This document shows positions 44,029 to 55,530 of a stretch of DNA of 64,000 nt, piece after piece. Both the position numbers and the translations under genes were made by a program. The stretch is from NCBI GenBank assembly GCA_032158295.1, contig CM063248.1:16912787-16976786 (forward strand), written 5' to 3'. The notes under the pieces were generated by a model. The model was not told where the DNA came from, searched no databases, and worked only from the letters and a program-made list of their open reading frames with translations. The stretch comes from Pycnopodia helianthoides (lineage: Eukaryota > Echinodermata > Asteroidea > Forcipulatida > Asteriidae). How positions within the stretch are numbered: position 1 is the stretch's first letter; every line of letters begins with the position of its first letter.

Positions 44029-47000
44029 GTAATTAATTATACTATTATTACACAACATAATATAAGGATCATATCAGTCAAATCTGTACATGTAATTTTT
44101 TCCTGAATTAACAGTAAATGTAAAAAGAAGTCCGCCGTTAACATAAACTGATGGAGGTTCACGATGTGTTTTTAATCCTACTCCTGTTCCGGTCATGCTA
44201 CCATTGCAAGGTGAATTGCGCTAGGCCCAAAGCTCCGGTAGCATTACAACCTACATGATACTCACTAACTGTAACCCCCTGAACTGAACAATAACATCAC
44301 GATTTTCTTTTACAAATCATTCTGATTTTTATAACTATTTGCTTGTATTTGTTTAAAAAACCTTTTTTTCCCCATAGACTACTGAGATCAGGTTATGAAA
44401 GTTTGTTTGCCTAACTTTTTAATTATGCACTAAAGATCTTCAATAATTTATGTGATAATTTACACTCACAAGTCACAGCAAATACCGGTAAAACAACGAT
44501 GGGTTTGAAAAGTTGTTTTAAATTATTATTATTTTTTCTTCTTCTTCAAACTGCCTCTTGGGAATATATTTAGTTTTTTTTTTATTAAATAAAAAAGTAA
44601 TTAAATTGAATAAAGTGATTTTATTAATGAAAATTAAAGAAAATTAAAACAAAATTAGAGTGTTAAGTCGTTAAGTGGCTGATTGGTCGACAGTCACTGT
44701 TTATGGTTTAATTGAACAATGTTGATCTGAAATATATGATTCGCCACAGTGTTGTTCCATGAACTGCATGTTTCAAGTATTAACCAGTGCCAAACAAAAC
44801 TTGGGTTTTTTAACTACACTGTGAAGCCTTGGTTTGATTTGAAAAGTGCAGGGGATTAGAAATGTCAGACTTTTATCTGAATTCAGGCCGTTTTTATGTC
44901 TGCTTGGTGAAAAAAGGAGCTGTTATTTTCTTCAGATAAAAAGTAATCCTGCTCTCTGATCTACTTTTTTTTAGCTTCCAAAAGCTCCGTGTAATCTATA
45001 ACTCTAGGGATTGTCAAAATGTGGAAATGCCATCATTTCAAAATACCTCCTAAAACTTGGATCCCTAGTTACAGATCTATTTGTCAGCTTTGAGTCTCAC
45101 CTGGAAAATGTATACCTTCCAGTTGAGAAAATTTTCTCTTGACAACTGGAAGGTATTTACCTTCTCATACGATGATCAATTAAATTTGTAAAACAAATTC
45201 CAGATGAATAACCAAGTGAGATTTTGAAGGAAAAAAATGATGAGACTTTAAGGTATTACCGGTATACAGAATTGGTACGGATAAAAAATGTAATTCTTGT
45301 CTGAAAGCTTACTGATTATGAAGTTCTTAATGGAACAATTTTTGTGTGTGAAATTTCTCCTCTGAAATTAAGTCATATTTGAGAAAGCCGTATCTGAAAA
45401 CCCCCACAAAAAAGGATTTAAAAATGCAAAAGCTGATATCGATTCCCACTACCTAAATTTAAGGGAACATTACAGAATTGGTAAGGAAATAACTTGTAAA
45501 ATATACTTTTTGATCACATATTTACATAAAACTTACACGGTCTAATGATGATGATAGTAGAAAACATCCCTTGAAATATTTCTGTCTGAAATGCCATATT
45601 TGATGAGAAATGAATAAACTAATTTTCCGATTGGAGTTTATCGCTCAGTGAGCGTTTTATTCATTTGTTGAATCTATATGATTTCATGCAATATGTGTAA
45701 TCGGTTTTTAACTATTTTCTTGTGACCCAGATGGCCGATCGATCTCAAACTTCTACAGATTTGTCAGTTTATGTATATGGTGGATTACATAAAGTGCTTA
45801 CACTGCCAGCAACTGTTTTGTTAGCAAAAACCAATTCTGTAATGTTCCTTTAAGGACATTGTGTTTACATGCTGAAAGTTGCATGGTTTTTCACTATTTT
45901 CTCCTGATTCAAACTATGGATTAAGCCCAAATTTTCACAGGTCTGTTATTTAACGTGTATCATTGATCACAAAAAAAACATAAACACTTTCTTGTCAGCT
46001 GGTAGAGCTGGCAAAAATCCTGTATAATTTTGAAATACTTTTTTGTACTTTCTGCTCTGCAGGTGAAACAGCCTATAGTATGCCCAAACCAACACGTATT
46101 CTGCAGTTCATGCATTGAGGTGTGGCTGCAACATAATCAGCAGTGTCCAACATGTCGTGTACCAATAACACCAGAGAATCCCTGCAAACAAATACTGGGT
46201 AGGTGCTACTCCTTGTCTGATGTACCCCCTTTGCACAGGTACCAATCGCTGAGGAAACACGCTGTGTGTATGTGCCACACACGGACCCACACACAACTCT
46301 CAGCCAATGAAAGGCCTTCCTTTGACCTCAGTGAGGGCGCCGTTTGAACTTGTGACGTCATGCGCGAGAGGTCTATGGGATAAATACCAACTGGTTTTGT
46401 TACAAGTTTAGTATTTATGCTTTCACTGCACAGTTCGGTAGATCAAGTTGTTACCATTGGCTCGTCAGGGTTTGCCATTAACTTCTTCAGTGACTAGCCA
46501 GCAGGACCAGTTAGCTTGCCATTTCACTGGTCCGCCAGCTTTTGCCCTTGTCTGTACTTTATATTAAAATAGGGAAGGAAGAAACTAGCCAGCCAGAAGT
46601 GAAAGTGAATTTTGACTGGTCCTAAGGTGTTTTGACTGGCATTTGGCCAGCAGACCACTGTTACTGGAGACCACTGCTTGGGTATGATGGGTCAAATGGT
46701 TTAATCCAAAGCTGACAAAAGAGAATAAGGCTGTGTCCGAAATGGCGGCTACGGCTACGGCTACGGCTGGATTGCCGCGTTATCATGCGTTGAAGTATAG
46801 GACATCCCTTAGCAACAGCCGTAGCTGTAGCCGCTAATTCGGGTACGGCCTAACATTCCTCTTTATTGGCTGCACATGATCATGTGTTCAGCTTGAGCTG
46901 ATCAAAGATAAAAGCACCAAGACAGAAATTTAAATCTGGGTATTTACACTCGGGGGATTGATTTCGTCTGAGCAGCAATTATTTTGACTGAATGTGTTCT

Positions 47001-48565
47001 GGGTGGAAAAAGGGATGAAAACATTCAACTTTGTTTTTGTTGTCATTTTAATGGTCAGGTTTTTTTTTTAACGTAATGCTAGCAAAATTATCAAGAAAGA
47101 TACAATAAAACCTCAGGGTTCTGCCCACAATGGTCGGTGCCAGCGAACCCGCCCAACCACCACTGGCAGAATTGTTTCTGTTTCAGACCACCACACATTT
47201 TCCAAATTAAAAAATTACACTTGTAATTTCCTTTCAAAGGTTTTCATCGAAATGGAAAATTGGGTAATTACAGGTAAAAATGGTAATCGAAGCCATTCAT
47301 TTTTAGTACTTCTTGGATTTTAGTCTATTTATACGCATCTCGCAATGGTTTCCAGGGAAACAATTTTCCACCACTAAAGAAATCCTGGGCAGAACCCTGA
47401 AACCTGTGAATACAGTGTCTACTCATTGAGAAAACAGAAAAATAAACTGTTGAGGTATTTTGATCAAGAATGTCGAATCCATCCTCTTTCAGCGAAGTGA
47501 CAGTGGGTACAAACCGCATCTCTGGCCATATTGAGGGCAGCATTCAAACAGAGACCACGTAAATTTTCCAAAAGTCACCTGCAGGCAATCTTAGGAGATT
47601 CCAATTTTTAAACATATTTTTATTGACCAGGGGCACTTCAGACGAAATAATTTCGCAGGATGCTTAAAGGCCCTGTACATTATTGGTAAGATCGAAAAAC
47701 ACAATGTTCACAGATTCACACATAACTTACATGATTTAAAGTAAGTAATGGTAGAAAGGGTTCCTTAAAATATTTCTGCCTAAAATGCTATCGTTTCTGA
47801 GAAACGAGTAAAACAATAGTAATTATCGTACGCGATAATTTGAAAAAACAGAAAACACATAAGATCTCTTTTCACTATTTTCTCGTGACCTGGATGACCA
47901 ATTGAGCTCAAACTTTCACAGCTTTGTTTGTTCATGCATATGTTTAATCACACAAAATGTGAACACTGATTTTGAGCTGTTACCCAAAGTGTACAATACC
48001 TTTAAGTCCCATTAACATCTTTATAAAAAGTAGGCTTTTGAAATAAGAATTACACAATTTTGGGTCATTACCAAAGTATGACCCTACCTTTAAATGGATT
48101 GCTTCTGATGACATAGAGATTACTTCCTTTAAATGCTGAATTGGGTGGCGTGTCGTGGCCGAGCAGATAAGAGCACCGGACTCAAGCTCTGGTGTTTCTG
48201 TTCCGCAGAGTGTGGGTTCGAGTCCCGGTCGTGACACTTGTGTCCTTAAAAGCAAGACACTTAACCATTATTGATGCATCCTTCGGATGGGACGTAAAGC
48301 CGTAGGTCCCGTGTTTTGTGTAATGCACGTAAAAGAAGCCAGTGCACTTATCGAAAAGAGAAGGGGTTTGCCTCGATGTTCCTACATTGTAGTTTGATTG
48401 GCAGCATATTGCGCCACAGCACCTTGTAAACCATTACATGGTGCTATGTAAAGGAATAGGTCTAGTACTTCAAAACAAAGCTCCACATTACCTTGCAGGA
48501 AAATACTAAATGTTGAAGCGCCTTGAGTGTCACTGAGTGACAGATATGCGCGCTATATAAGAAGC

Positions 48566-48599
<34 letters not shown>

Positions 48600-51159
48600 T
48601 ATTGACATCCTGTCAGAAAATAGAATGAGTTGAAGCAAACTGCTTACCAACCAAAAGGACCTACGGTATAAATGCAAACAAATAGTTAATGGCCTGATGT
48701 TTTGACCCTAGCAGAGTCTTTCTCGGAGGCTAAATGACAACACAACACAAATAAACAGAGTAAGTAAAACATACCTGTTTACGTGTGTTGTATTGTCATT
48801 TAAGCCTTCGACATTGACTGTGCTGTGGTGGAAACAGCACACCATTAACTCTTTTTTCCCCCCTTCTAATTACATCCAGTCTTCACTTCCACTATCAATT
48901 AATACATTTACCAACACTGATACCCAATCCAATGACAAATGCTTTCAGGAAATGCTCATAAAACCAATTCATCAAACAATTGAAAAGCAATTTATATACA
49001 CATGATACAGAAACAACAATGCCTCATTGTTAATTGATTGGATGTAATTTTAGAGTGGGGATGGGGTGGGGGGGACAAGTGTTAGAAAATAGCATTGTAT
49101 GTTTGAGTCAGCAGACCAATTTATTGTAATGTAACGTAACATCACTCGCTTGGCGGTGCTCATCTCGCTAATTGCTCTTGTTATTTATGATGCATGAGGG
49201 GAGGGACGCTTCTTGCTTTATGGTGCATACAATATGAAGCAGTGCTATTAGAATAATTAAACAATAACAACTTTTTAATTGCACAATTGTGTACTGCTCT
49301 GATGAGAAAGCTGCTCAGCCTTGCCACACAGGTCGGTACCAATGATTACAGTTAACTCAATTCTACTTGTGATGGTCGGTACTCGGATCGGATCGGGATC
49401 CCCAACCAGCCACTTGCATGGCTGACTAAGATCAGACTGGTGAAGTCTGGTACGCCATAATAAACCAGGATAGGAGTGCGAATCCAGTTTCACCCTACAA
49501 AAAGTTTTGCGGTAACATTGAGTAAAGGGTGAACCCATACTCAGCTGCACGGCAGCACAGGGCTGTATACTCCCCAGGGAGCTGAGAAAGATTACAGGAA
49601 TGCTATTGGCCCAATGACCAGGGCACTAATGTAATGCGCTATTGATTGATACATGTGTTATTGTGAAATGCGTTATAAGAACTAGTTATTATTATTATTA
49701 TTATGAGCAACCTGTGCACTTATTTGACTGCCGGAGTTGAGATGGTTTTCAGAATTGGTTAGGGCCCAGTGAACAATGATGATAACATAACAGCACTTTG
49801 AGAGGCCTACTTGGCTTGAAAAAGCGAATAATAAGTAGTTAGTAGTACTGCGCTGGCTTTTCATCTTAGAATCGCTATTGTTTTAATACGTAATTATCTC
49901 TCATACAAAGCTTAAAATCAATTGAAAACCTTCCATACAATATAACAAAGACACCTGTTTTAGAGGTATTCTCTAAAATATACTCCAGTGGGTAAAAAGA
50001 CGCATTCTTTTTTTAATTGCTCATTTAAGTATAGGGCTATTGTAAGAGTTAAGCTACTAGCCTTGGCCTGGTCATCATGCATTACCAGTAAGGTTGATCT
50101 CGTCTTTATGTGCCCTTTGTATAAAACGTAATTAATGATCTTTAACTTATGGCTAAACAGAAGAAAATACTCGTGGTTTGGACAGCATAATTCACAAACA
50201 TAATACATCAATAATGCATTAGTTGCTCAAAAGGGACTTATTACACTGCCAAATGCACTTTACAGGATTGCCCAAGTTTTGCGACGATAATGAAAAATGC
50301 ATGGCCCCTCATCGATAACGGTTACAGCCAGAAGTCACAATGCAACAAACAAACTAAAGGAAGATCCTCTTTTTGATGAATCGTTGCGATCCATCTATGA
50401 TTTATCATTTCCCTACTGTGCCAAAGTCTACAACGATTCAGGTGTGTTATACAGGCCTGCTGTGTTTGTACAGCAGGGGCGGCCATTATTCTTTACAATA
50501 AAAGTTTCAATGATTCAGGAGAATTTTGTGCATAGACAAAGCAAGCTCGTTTTGTAAAGTACGCGTTCCTCATAAATGTATTAGGTGGCAATCCTGGTCT
50601 TCCGCCATAGCAATGTTTGATAAATATTTGAGTTGATGGCTGGCCATTGAATAGGGCTTCCCTGAGTGCTACAGTAAAAAAATAAACACCAGACCTTGTT
50701 AATGATTAACACGCTTAAGATCAATACAGTTGATTTTTTTATTCTTCCCTCATTAATGTATAAATGTTTCCCGGTAGCTATACGTGGTTTTGATACAATC
50801 TTTGCAAGATTTATGGCTTTTGCTGTCTATTATAAGTTGTACAGCTTGTGTAGAGTATTTATAAATGAGTGAGTTGGGTTGTTCAGTCATTTCTTTGAAG
50901 TGTTATTGCAGATCAACTACCTCTTGGAGTTTGTTTGGGAACCGAGCAAAACTGACATTTTGGATTATTCAACTTGTAAACTTGCTGACATTGGAATTAT
51001 TAGTGCGCCAGCTGAAACAAAAAATACTGTTTCTTTCTGAAGGATCTCCAACTTCTTATGCGCAACATCTTGGATTGAGGATTCATGTATGTGTTCATCA
51101 GAAATATTACTTAGAAACGTGACTCTGGAACTATGCACAGCTTTTATACTTCACTTCAC

Positions 51160-51192
<33 letters not shown>

Positions 51193-54100
51193 TTTGTTTG
51201 AAAACGAGCACTGTAGAGGAAGGTCCACTATTGGTGGATGGACAAAGTTTTTCTTCAACAATTATACTTACTGTGTCAGACACTTTGAAATTTTAACCTA
51301 AACAAGTTACAGGCTATGCTAATGTTTTGATGCTGGCAAGAAAAGAAAAAACAGAAGACGAGAAATGTGTACATGTCAACAGTTGTTTTTCGTTCTTGTA
51401 ACTAGATTGCGATTCAGTTAAAAGCATTGGACCTTATGCATTGACATCATCCGCCGCCACCATCTTAGAGGTAAAACGATGATGCAACAATAGAAAACGC
51501 ACATCTATGTACGTGTGGGGCATACCATGGACCAATGAGCAACCTTCTTTTGACCTCTAGCCGAGGGCATTTTACTCAAATGACGTAACATGCATTAGGT
51601 CTACTTCTTGGTTTTCTCTGATTTGAAAAGGCAATACTGTGCACATATAAGCAGTTCACCGAATTAAAGGAAATGAATGGGTCATCATAATTTGCTCTTG
51701 TTACTGACTCCTCACACCAGCGTCACACACGGCGACTGTCTGCCACGCTTACCATTTTAGGAGTCAAATTTGTCGGTAAAATATATGGTAAGCGTGTAAA
51801 CGCTGCGTCGCCTAAGATGTCCATTAGACTAGTTCAACACATTGGGACATTGACTTCAAAAATGATGCAGCCAAGATGGGATGTTATTGGGTCACTACAC
51901 AAAATGCTCAGAATGAAATTTACGCGTGAAAAGGTTATGTACAATAAGTGTACATCACCGGTACTAACTTTGACCCATCCATCTTCAGGGGTTGATCTTC
52001 TGAAACACTTTACATTAGATACGGAAAGTTCTGTCAGCTGGAAAATGTGTTTACTCAAAATCTTTGACCCATGTAAGGATGAAGAGGAAAAAAAAGGCTT
52101 GGAATGAATCTACAACTTAATACTGTACGATTCTTAAAAAAAAATATAATGTTGATTGTTGTCGGCAGGAGGACAGACTCAAGATGGGGAGAGTGATTCA
52201 TACATGTCGACCCCTGCCCTACGAAGAGCTCGCTTTGACATACTGTATCAGGACTGCGAGGTAAGAATATCTTAAACAATGTAAAAATATCTTTCAAAAT
52301 TGAACATTGGCCAGTGATTCTGCGTTCATTCTATGCTACTGAGTATTTTTAATATGCTTTGATCAATGAAACTATGTGTGAAATTGAATTGATCTCAAGA
52401 TGGTGAAACCAATTCTGTTGATTTCAGTGAGTTACTTGCCTGTTGGTAAAAGAGAGCTGATTTTTAAAACCCTGCTGTGAGGGCCGTTGTCAGTGCATGC
52501 TGACATATTTTTATATTTCCATTGTATAAAACCACATCGTACGGTCTGGTCCGCTCATACATGTATGCCATGATATCCTAGTCATGCCACACGTCCTAGA
52601 GGGGGTTTCAATCAACAGGGGTCAGTGATTTGGTTACAAGGGGGCAGGGCAAAATTCTGCCAGCATCCTTTGTGTACAAAATCAGTATGTCAATTAATGT
52701 ATTTAATTAAGCAAACAAATCGGCTCAAAATAACCCAGGCATTACTTGGACATGTAAACACACTCAGGTAGCAAATCATTGAAAAACGCAAAACAAACCC
52801 TCTTAACCTATAGAAAAAGCTTGTCAGCATGTGTACCACAGGGTCCAATCAGGTCCCTCGCTGAAGGTTTTTGGGCAGTGGTTACTTTCGGTGATTGCTC
52901 AAGAAAACATTACCATAAAAACTTACTTGGTAAAGACCACCCGAGAGCTGCTGATAGTATAAAACATTGTGAGAAATGAAGTAATGTAGTTTTTGAGAAA
53001 GAGATAATTTCTCACTAAATATTTGAAAGGCTTCAGGCATGAAGCCTTTCTCAGGCATTTGAAAGCACACAATTCTATGCAACAAGGATGTTTTTCTTTA
53101 ATTATTTTCTTGCGACTTTGACCAATTGAGCCCAAATTTCACAGCTTAATTTTTGTATGCATATGTTGGGATACACCAAATGAGGATACTAGTCTTTGAC
53201 AACAACCAAAAGCCTGAAAATGTTCAGCTATTTTATGCATGCGGCGAAGTTAAGGAAACAAGAAAAAGTGCATTTCAAAAGAAGGGACTTTTTGACAAAG
53301 TCATGTTGGAAAAGTAGGAAGGAGAAGTTTGAGACTTAAAGTGCAGTATCACAGCTTATCATGTATGTACTTTTTTTTCATCAGAGAGAAATCCAAAAAC
53401 TTCAAGATGAAAATGAAATCCTCAAGAACTCAAACTGTGAACTGCAAAATCAGCTCACGGAAACGGCGAAAATGGTTGCGTCATCGTCAGAGCTCCCCTC
53501 AAATGGAACAGGGGCTGCATCGTTGCTCACCACTTCATCGTCATCAACCACTGAATCCAGACCCCAGCTCAACTCTAAAGCATGGACAAATTCGTCCCCC
53601 AAATCATCCCCTTCTAGGGGTAAATCGAAAGCAAGAGGAGAAAGGAGAGAGAGTTCCTCTTCAACGGATCGAGATGGAAATTATAATTGCGACGAAGGAG
53701 GGAATAGCGAAGCACTAGCCACACTGAGGTCAAAGTTGAAGCATGATAGAATCAAGCAAGACATGGATAGGATCAAGCAAGACATGGAGAAACTCAAGGA
53801 GGTAATGCAAATAAATAAATAAATAAATAAAATATGGGGGAAATTTGTGCATAGCTGAAACTCTACATCCTAGCTCTATGTCCAAACAATGAAGAAACAA
53901 TAAAATAGGTGTATAAAAAAAAAAAACACGAAATGAAACTTGAAACAGAATGTACTGTAACTATTTTGTGTGTGGCATATTTACCACCATGACTGCGCCA
54001 CTACCACCCAAGGGACGGCACTCAATTGGTCCATTGACATAATGAATCAGGTGATATGACAAATTAATTAGGAATTAATTATTGATCCAGCCTAGCCACT

Positions 54101-54851
54101 GTGATGCATTGTTGTGCCATTTTTGTGAATATGAGCAGTAAGTGGAACCGAATGATGAATTGGGTGATTTTGCTAATTGTTGGTTGGGAGATGTGGAAAG
54201 GCTTTATTTGCCATTAACTTTTCATCTGTTGGGATTCAACGTTCTAGTACACCAGCCCAATTTCCGTTCTTTCCCCCAACATTCTCAGTACTAATTATTT
54301 GAACTCCTCATAAACTCTTTTTAATGGGTTCAATAGCCGGAAGTGCATTAAACAAGAGCCTTTTAAAAAAAGAAAACAAAAACATGAATACTATCATTAC
54401 TGGGAGTTTTTTTTACACTACATCGGCCCGAATTTATATGTGCTCTAATGCCTACATTACATGGGTAGATTTTACTAACTCATGTAATTTACAATTAAAT
54501 GTACAATGCAATGCAATGTACATTTCAATGTACAGCCAAATTTAAATCCAATATCTCAATGTATGCCTGCATGTTAAAGTTTGTTTTGAATATTTCTCGT
54601 TTGACTCCAGTGCAAATGTTAAAAATCACGGATTAGTTATTTCTGTTGTCCTCATTTCGAATCTATGTTTGCCTTTGTCTGCTCTCTTCTCTTGGCCTCA
54701 GGTCAGTTTTTTCTGTGCGTTGTTTTTTTTACAAATTCGTCTCTGTATTGTTTTCATCGTAGACGAACTTGAAGCTGAGTACGGACAACCGGACTCTGTT
54801 AGCTGAGAATGGTCGATTAAAACAGACGGCTGCTGCCCGCTCACCTCATAA
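43951..54851 (+). CDS. OBI1: OBI1/RNF219 orthologue, first five exons (3' end off window)
   Basis: OBI1 (RNF219) is a nuclear RING E3 ubiquitin ligase. In humans it multi-monoubiquitylates ORC3/ORC5 to select replication origins. Five GT-AG exons join in phase (43951-44028, 46063-46198, 52169-52260, 53385-53801, 54763-54851), giving 812 nt (270 codons plus 2 nt). The C3HC4 RING spans exons 1-2: CQIC, then CPNQH, FCSSC and CPTC, followed by RVPITPENPCKQILGG, which is almost the human text RVPITPENPCKEIIGG. Then come a basic helix (LRRARFDILYQDCE), a coiled coil (REIQKLQDENEILK), a Ser-rich low-complexity linker, a second coil with DRIKQDM repeated twice, and TENGRLK-like and RSPHK blocks equivalent to human RENLRLK..RSPQK. 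Human RNF219 has about 726 residues, so well over half is missing. I saw no match to the next block (FGRFAVAALQSK in human) before 64,000. Confidence 0.93.
44029..46062. other. OBI1 intron 1
   Basis: Holds MITE-A copy 6 (45459-45853) and a hairpin at 45109-45164 (ATACCTTCCAGTTG with CAACTGGAAGGTAT). Otherwise AT-rich with no recognised feature. Confidence 0.7.
45459..45853 (+). mobile_element. MITE-A copy 6
   Basis: Full length with both terminal repeats and TTAA ends, in plus orientation. Confidence 0.9.
46063..46198 (+). CDS. OBI1: OBI1 exon 2 (rest of RING finger)
   Basis: The acceptor CTCTGCAG precedes GTGAAACAG. The exon reads VKQPIVCPNQHVFCSSCI, then CPTCRVPITPENPCKQIL. It supplies the third to eighth zinc ligands. 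The donor is GTAGGT at 46199, phase 1. Open frame runs on past the donor to 46347, but that part is unlike the family and is read as intron. Confidence 0.95.
46462..46690. repeat. Repeat family F copy 3
   Basis: CAGGACCAGTTAGCTTGCCA and GACTGGCATTTGGCCAGCAG place it with the 23.8 and 32.9 kb copies. Confidence 0.6.
46733..46852. mobile_element. Short TIR element with GGCTAC repeats
   Basis: GTGTCCGAAATGGCGGCTAC plus GGCTACGGCTACGGCTG mirrors CAGCCGTAGCTGTAGCCGCT plus AATTCGGGTACGGCC at the other end, about 120 bp. Like the 15.3 kb element, its arms are built of a tandem hexamer. Confidence 0.75.
47405..47545 (-). repeat. Repeat G copy 2
   Basis: ACAGTGTCTACTCATTGAGA and CGCATCTCTGGCCA match the 9.0 kb copy. 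Orientation is arbitrary. Confidence 0.55.
47664..48005. mobile_element. MITE-D copy
   Basis: The ends TTAAAGGCCCTGTACATTAT and GTGTACAATACCTTTAA are imperfect inverted repeats. The interior shares TTTTCACTATTTTCTCGTGACC with MITE-A, so the two families are related. Confidence 0.75.
48148..48600 (+). mobile_element. tRNA-Leu-derived SINE, full length
   Basis: A 450-bp element. The 86-nt tRNA-like head has a Leu-type A box (TGGCCGAGCGG), an anticodon-loop region GACTCAAGCTC fitting tRNA-Leu(CAA), a long variable arm and a GGTTCGAGTCCCGGTC B box. The body contains CTTCGGATGGGACGTAAAGC and TGGTGCTATGTAAAGGAATA. It ends GCGCTATATAAGAAGCC plus (ATT)n. This is the reference copy for the window. 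Confidence 0.9.
49549..49705. repeat. SINE-like 3' end with (ATT)n tail
   Basis: CTGCACGGCAGCACAGGGCT, CCCAGGGAGCTGAGAAAG and ATGCGCTATTGATTG lead to an ATT repeat. The style is that of a SINE tail, but no tRNA-like head was found upstream. Confidence 0.5.
52169..52260 (+). CDS. OBI1: OBI1 exon 3
   Basis: The acceptor GTCGGCAG precedes 52169. The product is GGQTQDGESDSYMS then TPALRRARFDILYQDCE. Human has GGTSESEP..VRKHLRKTRLELLHKEYE in this place. The donor is GTAAGA at 52261, phase 0. Confidence 0.85.
52261..53384. other. OBI1 intron 3
   Basis: Holds MITE-C copy 2 (52873-53216). The rest is unremarkable. Confidence 0.75.
52873..53216 (+). mobile_element. MITE-C copy 2
   Basis: Shares AAAACATTGTGAGAAATGAA, GAAGCCTTTCTCAGGCATTT, GAAAGCACACAATTCTATGC and TGCATATGTTGGGATACACC with the other copies. 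The outermost bases are worn. Confidence 0.8.
53385..53801 (+). CDS. OBI1: OBI1 exon 4 (coiled coil and Ser-rich linker)
   Basis: The acceptor is TTTTCATCAG before 53385 and the donor GTAATG at 53802; 139 codons. It begins REIQKLQDENEILKNSN, passes through Ser/Thr-rich sequence (TTSSSSTTES, RRESSSSTDRD) and ends in a charged coil with a tandem 21-nt duplication giving DRIKQDM twice. The linker is far longer than the human equivalent and probably disordered. Confidence 0.88.
53802..54762. other. OBI1 intron 4
   Basis: Starts with an AAAT microsatellite (about 53809-53832). Otherwise AT-rich with nothing recognised. Confidence 0.8.
54763..54851 (+). CDS. OBI1: OBI1 exon 5
   Basis: The acceptor TCATCGTAG precedes 54763 and the donor GTAAGT follows at 54852, phase 2. 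The product is TNLKLSTDNRTLLAENGRL then KQTAAARSPHK. It matches human KKLKLENGGLVRENLRLK..NRSPQK in position and pattern. Confidence 0.85.
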
Positions 54852-55386
54852 GTAAGTAACAAATTATCGCTTTAGTTTTAACCACACATTATTCACCATT
54901 CTAAAAAGATACTTTGTTTGTTCTCTCAGAAAGATTAAACAAATTTGTGTACACTGAACTTGTTTATATATTCCTTCAAAACCTGAACTAACTGTGGGCA
55001 TTGTCAATATTTGTTTTTGCAATGTTATTCAAGCGTTTATGTCTCTCTTAACACACAACACTCTCCTGCAAAGCATGGACAGCAAGTTACAACAGTATTA
55101 TAAAAATGAAACAGAGCAGATCCTCATTATTTCACTACATTCCCTAGGGTATGTACCTAGATGTGCTAGAGATTATGATTATTTTTTCATCAGAAAAAAA
55201 CTTGCAATTTCCATTAGCGATATGGAATCTTTTTTGAGTTTCTGCTCTAGGGCTAGGTTTCAAAAGTTTACTGGATAGCCATGGATCAGAGTTTGACAGA
55301 AGTAATCGAGTTATTAAAAAAAACTCTGTTACTCGTAACTAAACTAAGTTGCATTTTCATGGGGTTTTAAACCAAGGCCAGAATAT

Positions 55387-55530
55387 CAGGGCTCAAATTT
55401 CACAACCAAACTTATGCTTACCAGAATATGGTTGCCAGCCAAAATACCATGTCACATGCACCATCTGTCCCTGGTACCCTACCTAAGCAACATTTTCTGC
55501 TTAAGCGGCTCCATGAAACTGGACCCTGGT
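55387..55530. mobile_element. MITE-B copy 4, eroded
   Basis: CAGGGCTCAAATTTCACA starts it, and CTGCTTAAGCGGCTCCATGA plus AACTGGACCCTGG ends it. The middle keeps the ATGCTTACCAGAAT and GGTTGCCAGCCAAA words. Confidence 0.7.

Larger units (their letters stand above)
46199..52168. other. OBI1 intron 2 (6 kb)
   Basis: Contains repeat family F (46.46-46.69), an inverted-repeat element (46.73-46.85), repeat G (47.4), MITE-D (47.66-48.0), a full-length tRNA-Leu SINE (48.15-48.6) and a SINE 3' end (49.55-49.7). 49.75-52.1 kb shows only AT-rich sequence, a T run at about 51.16 kb and a short inverted pair near 51.75 kb (CGCTTACCATTTT with ATATGGTAAGCG). Confidence 0.65.

Noticed and set aside
46199..46347. 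Open frame continuing past OBI1 exon 2
   Set aside because: The family match ends at the GTAGGT donor and resumes in phase at exon 3. The run-on is unlike any OBI1 and is read as intron.
48148..48235. Possible functional tRNA-Leu gene
   Set aside because: The tRNA-like part runs directly into a 360-bp body shared with other copies, with an ATT tail. It is a SINE.
50297..50557. 86-residue open frame in OBI1 intron 2
   Set aside because: No recognisable domain, no splice partners in phase, and length expected by chance in this much sequence.
51817..52107. 96-residue open frame just before OBI1 exon 3
   Set aside because: It does not resemble OBI1 and does not join exon 2 in phase with a family match; treated as chance.
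54994..55278. 94-residue open frame after OBI1 exon 5, a candidate next exon
   Set aside because: The expected FGRF..ALQSK-like block is absent and no acceptor in phase 2 gives it.
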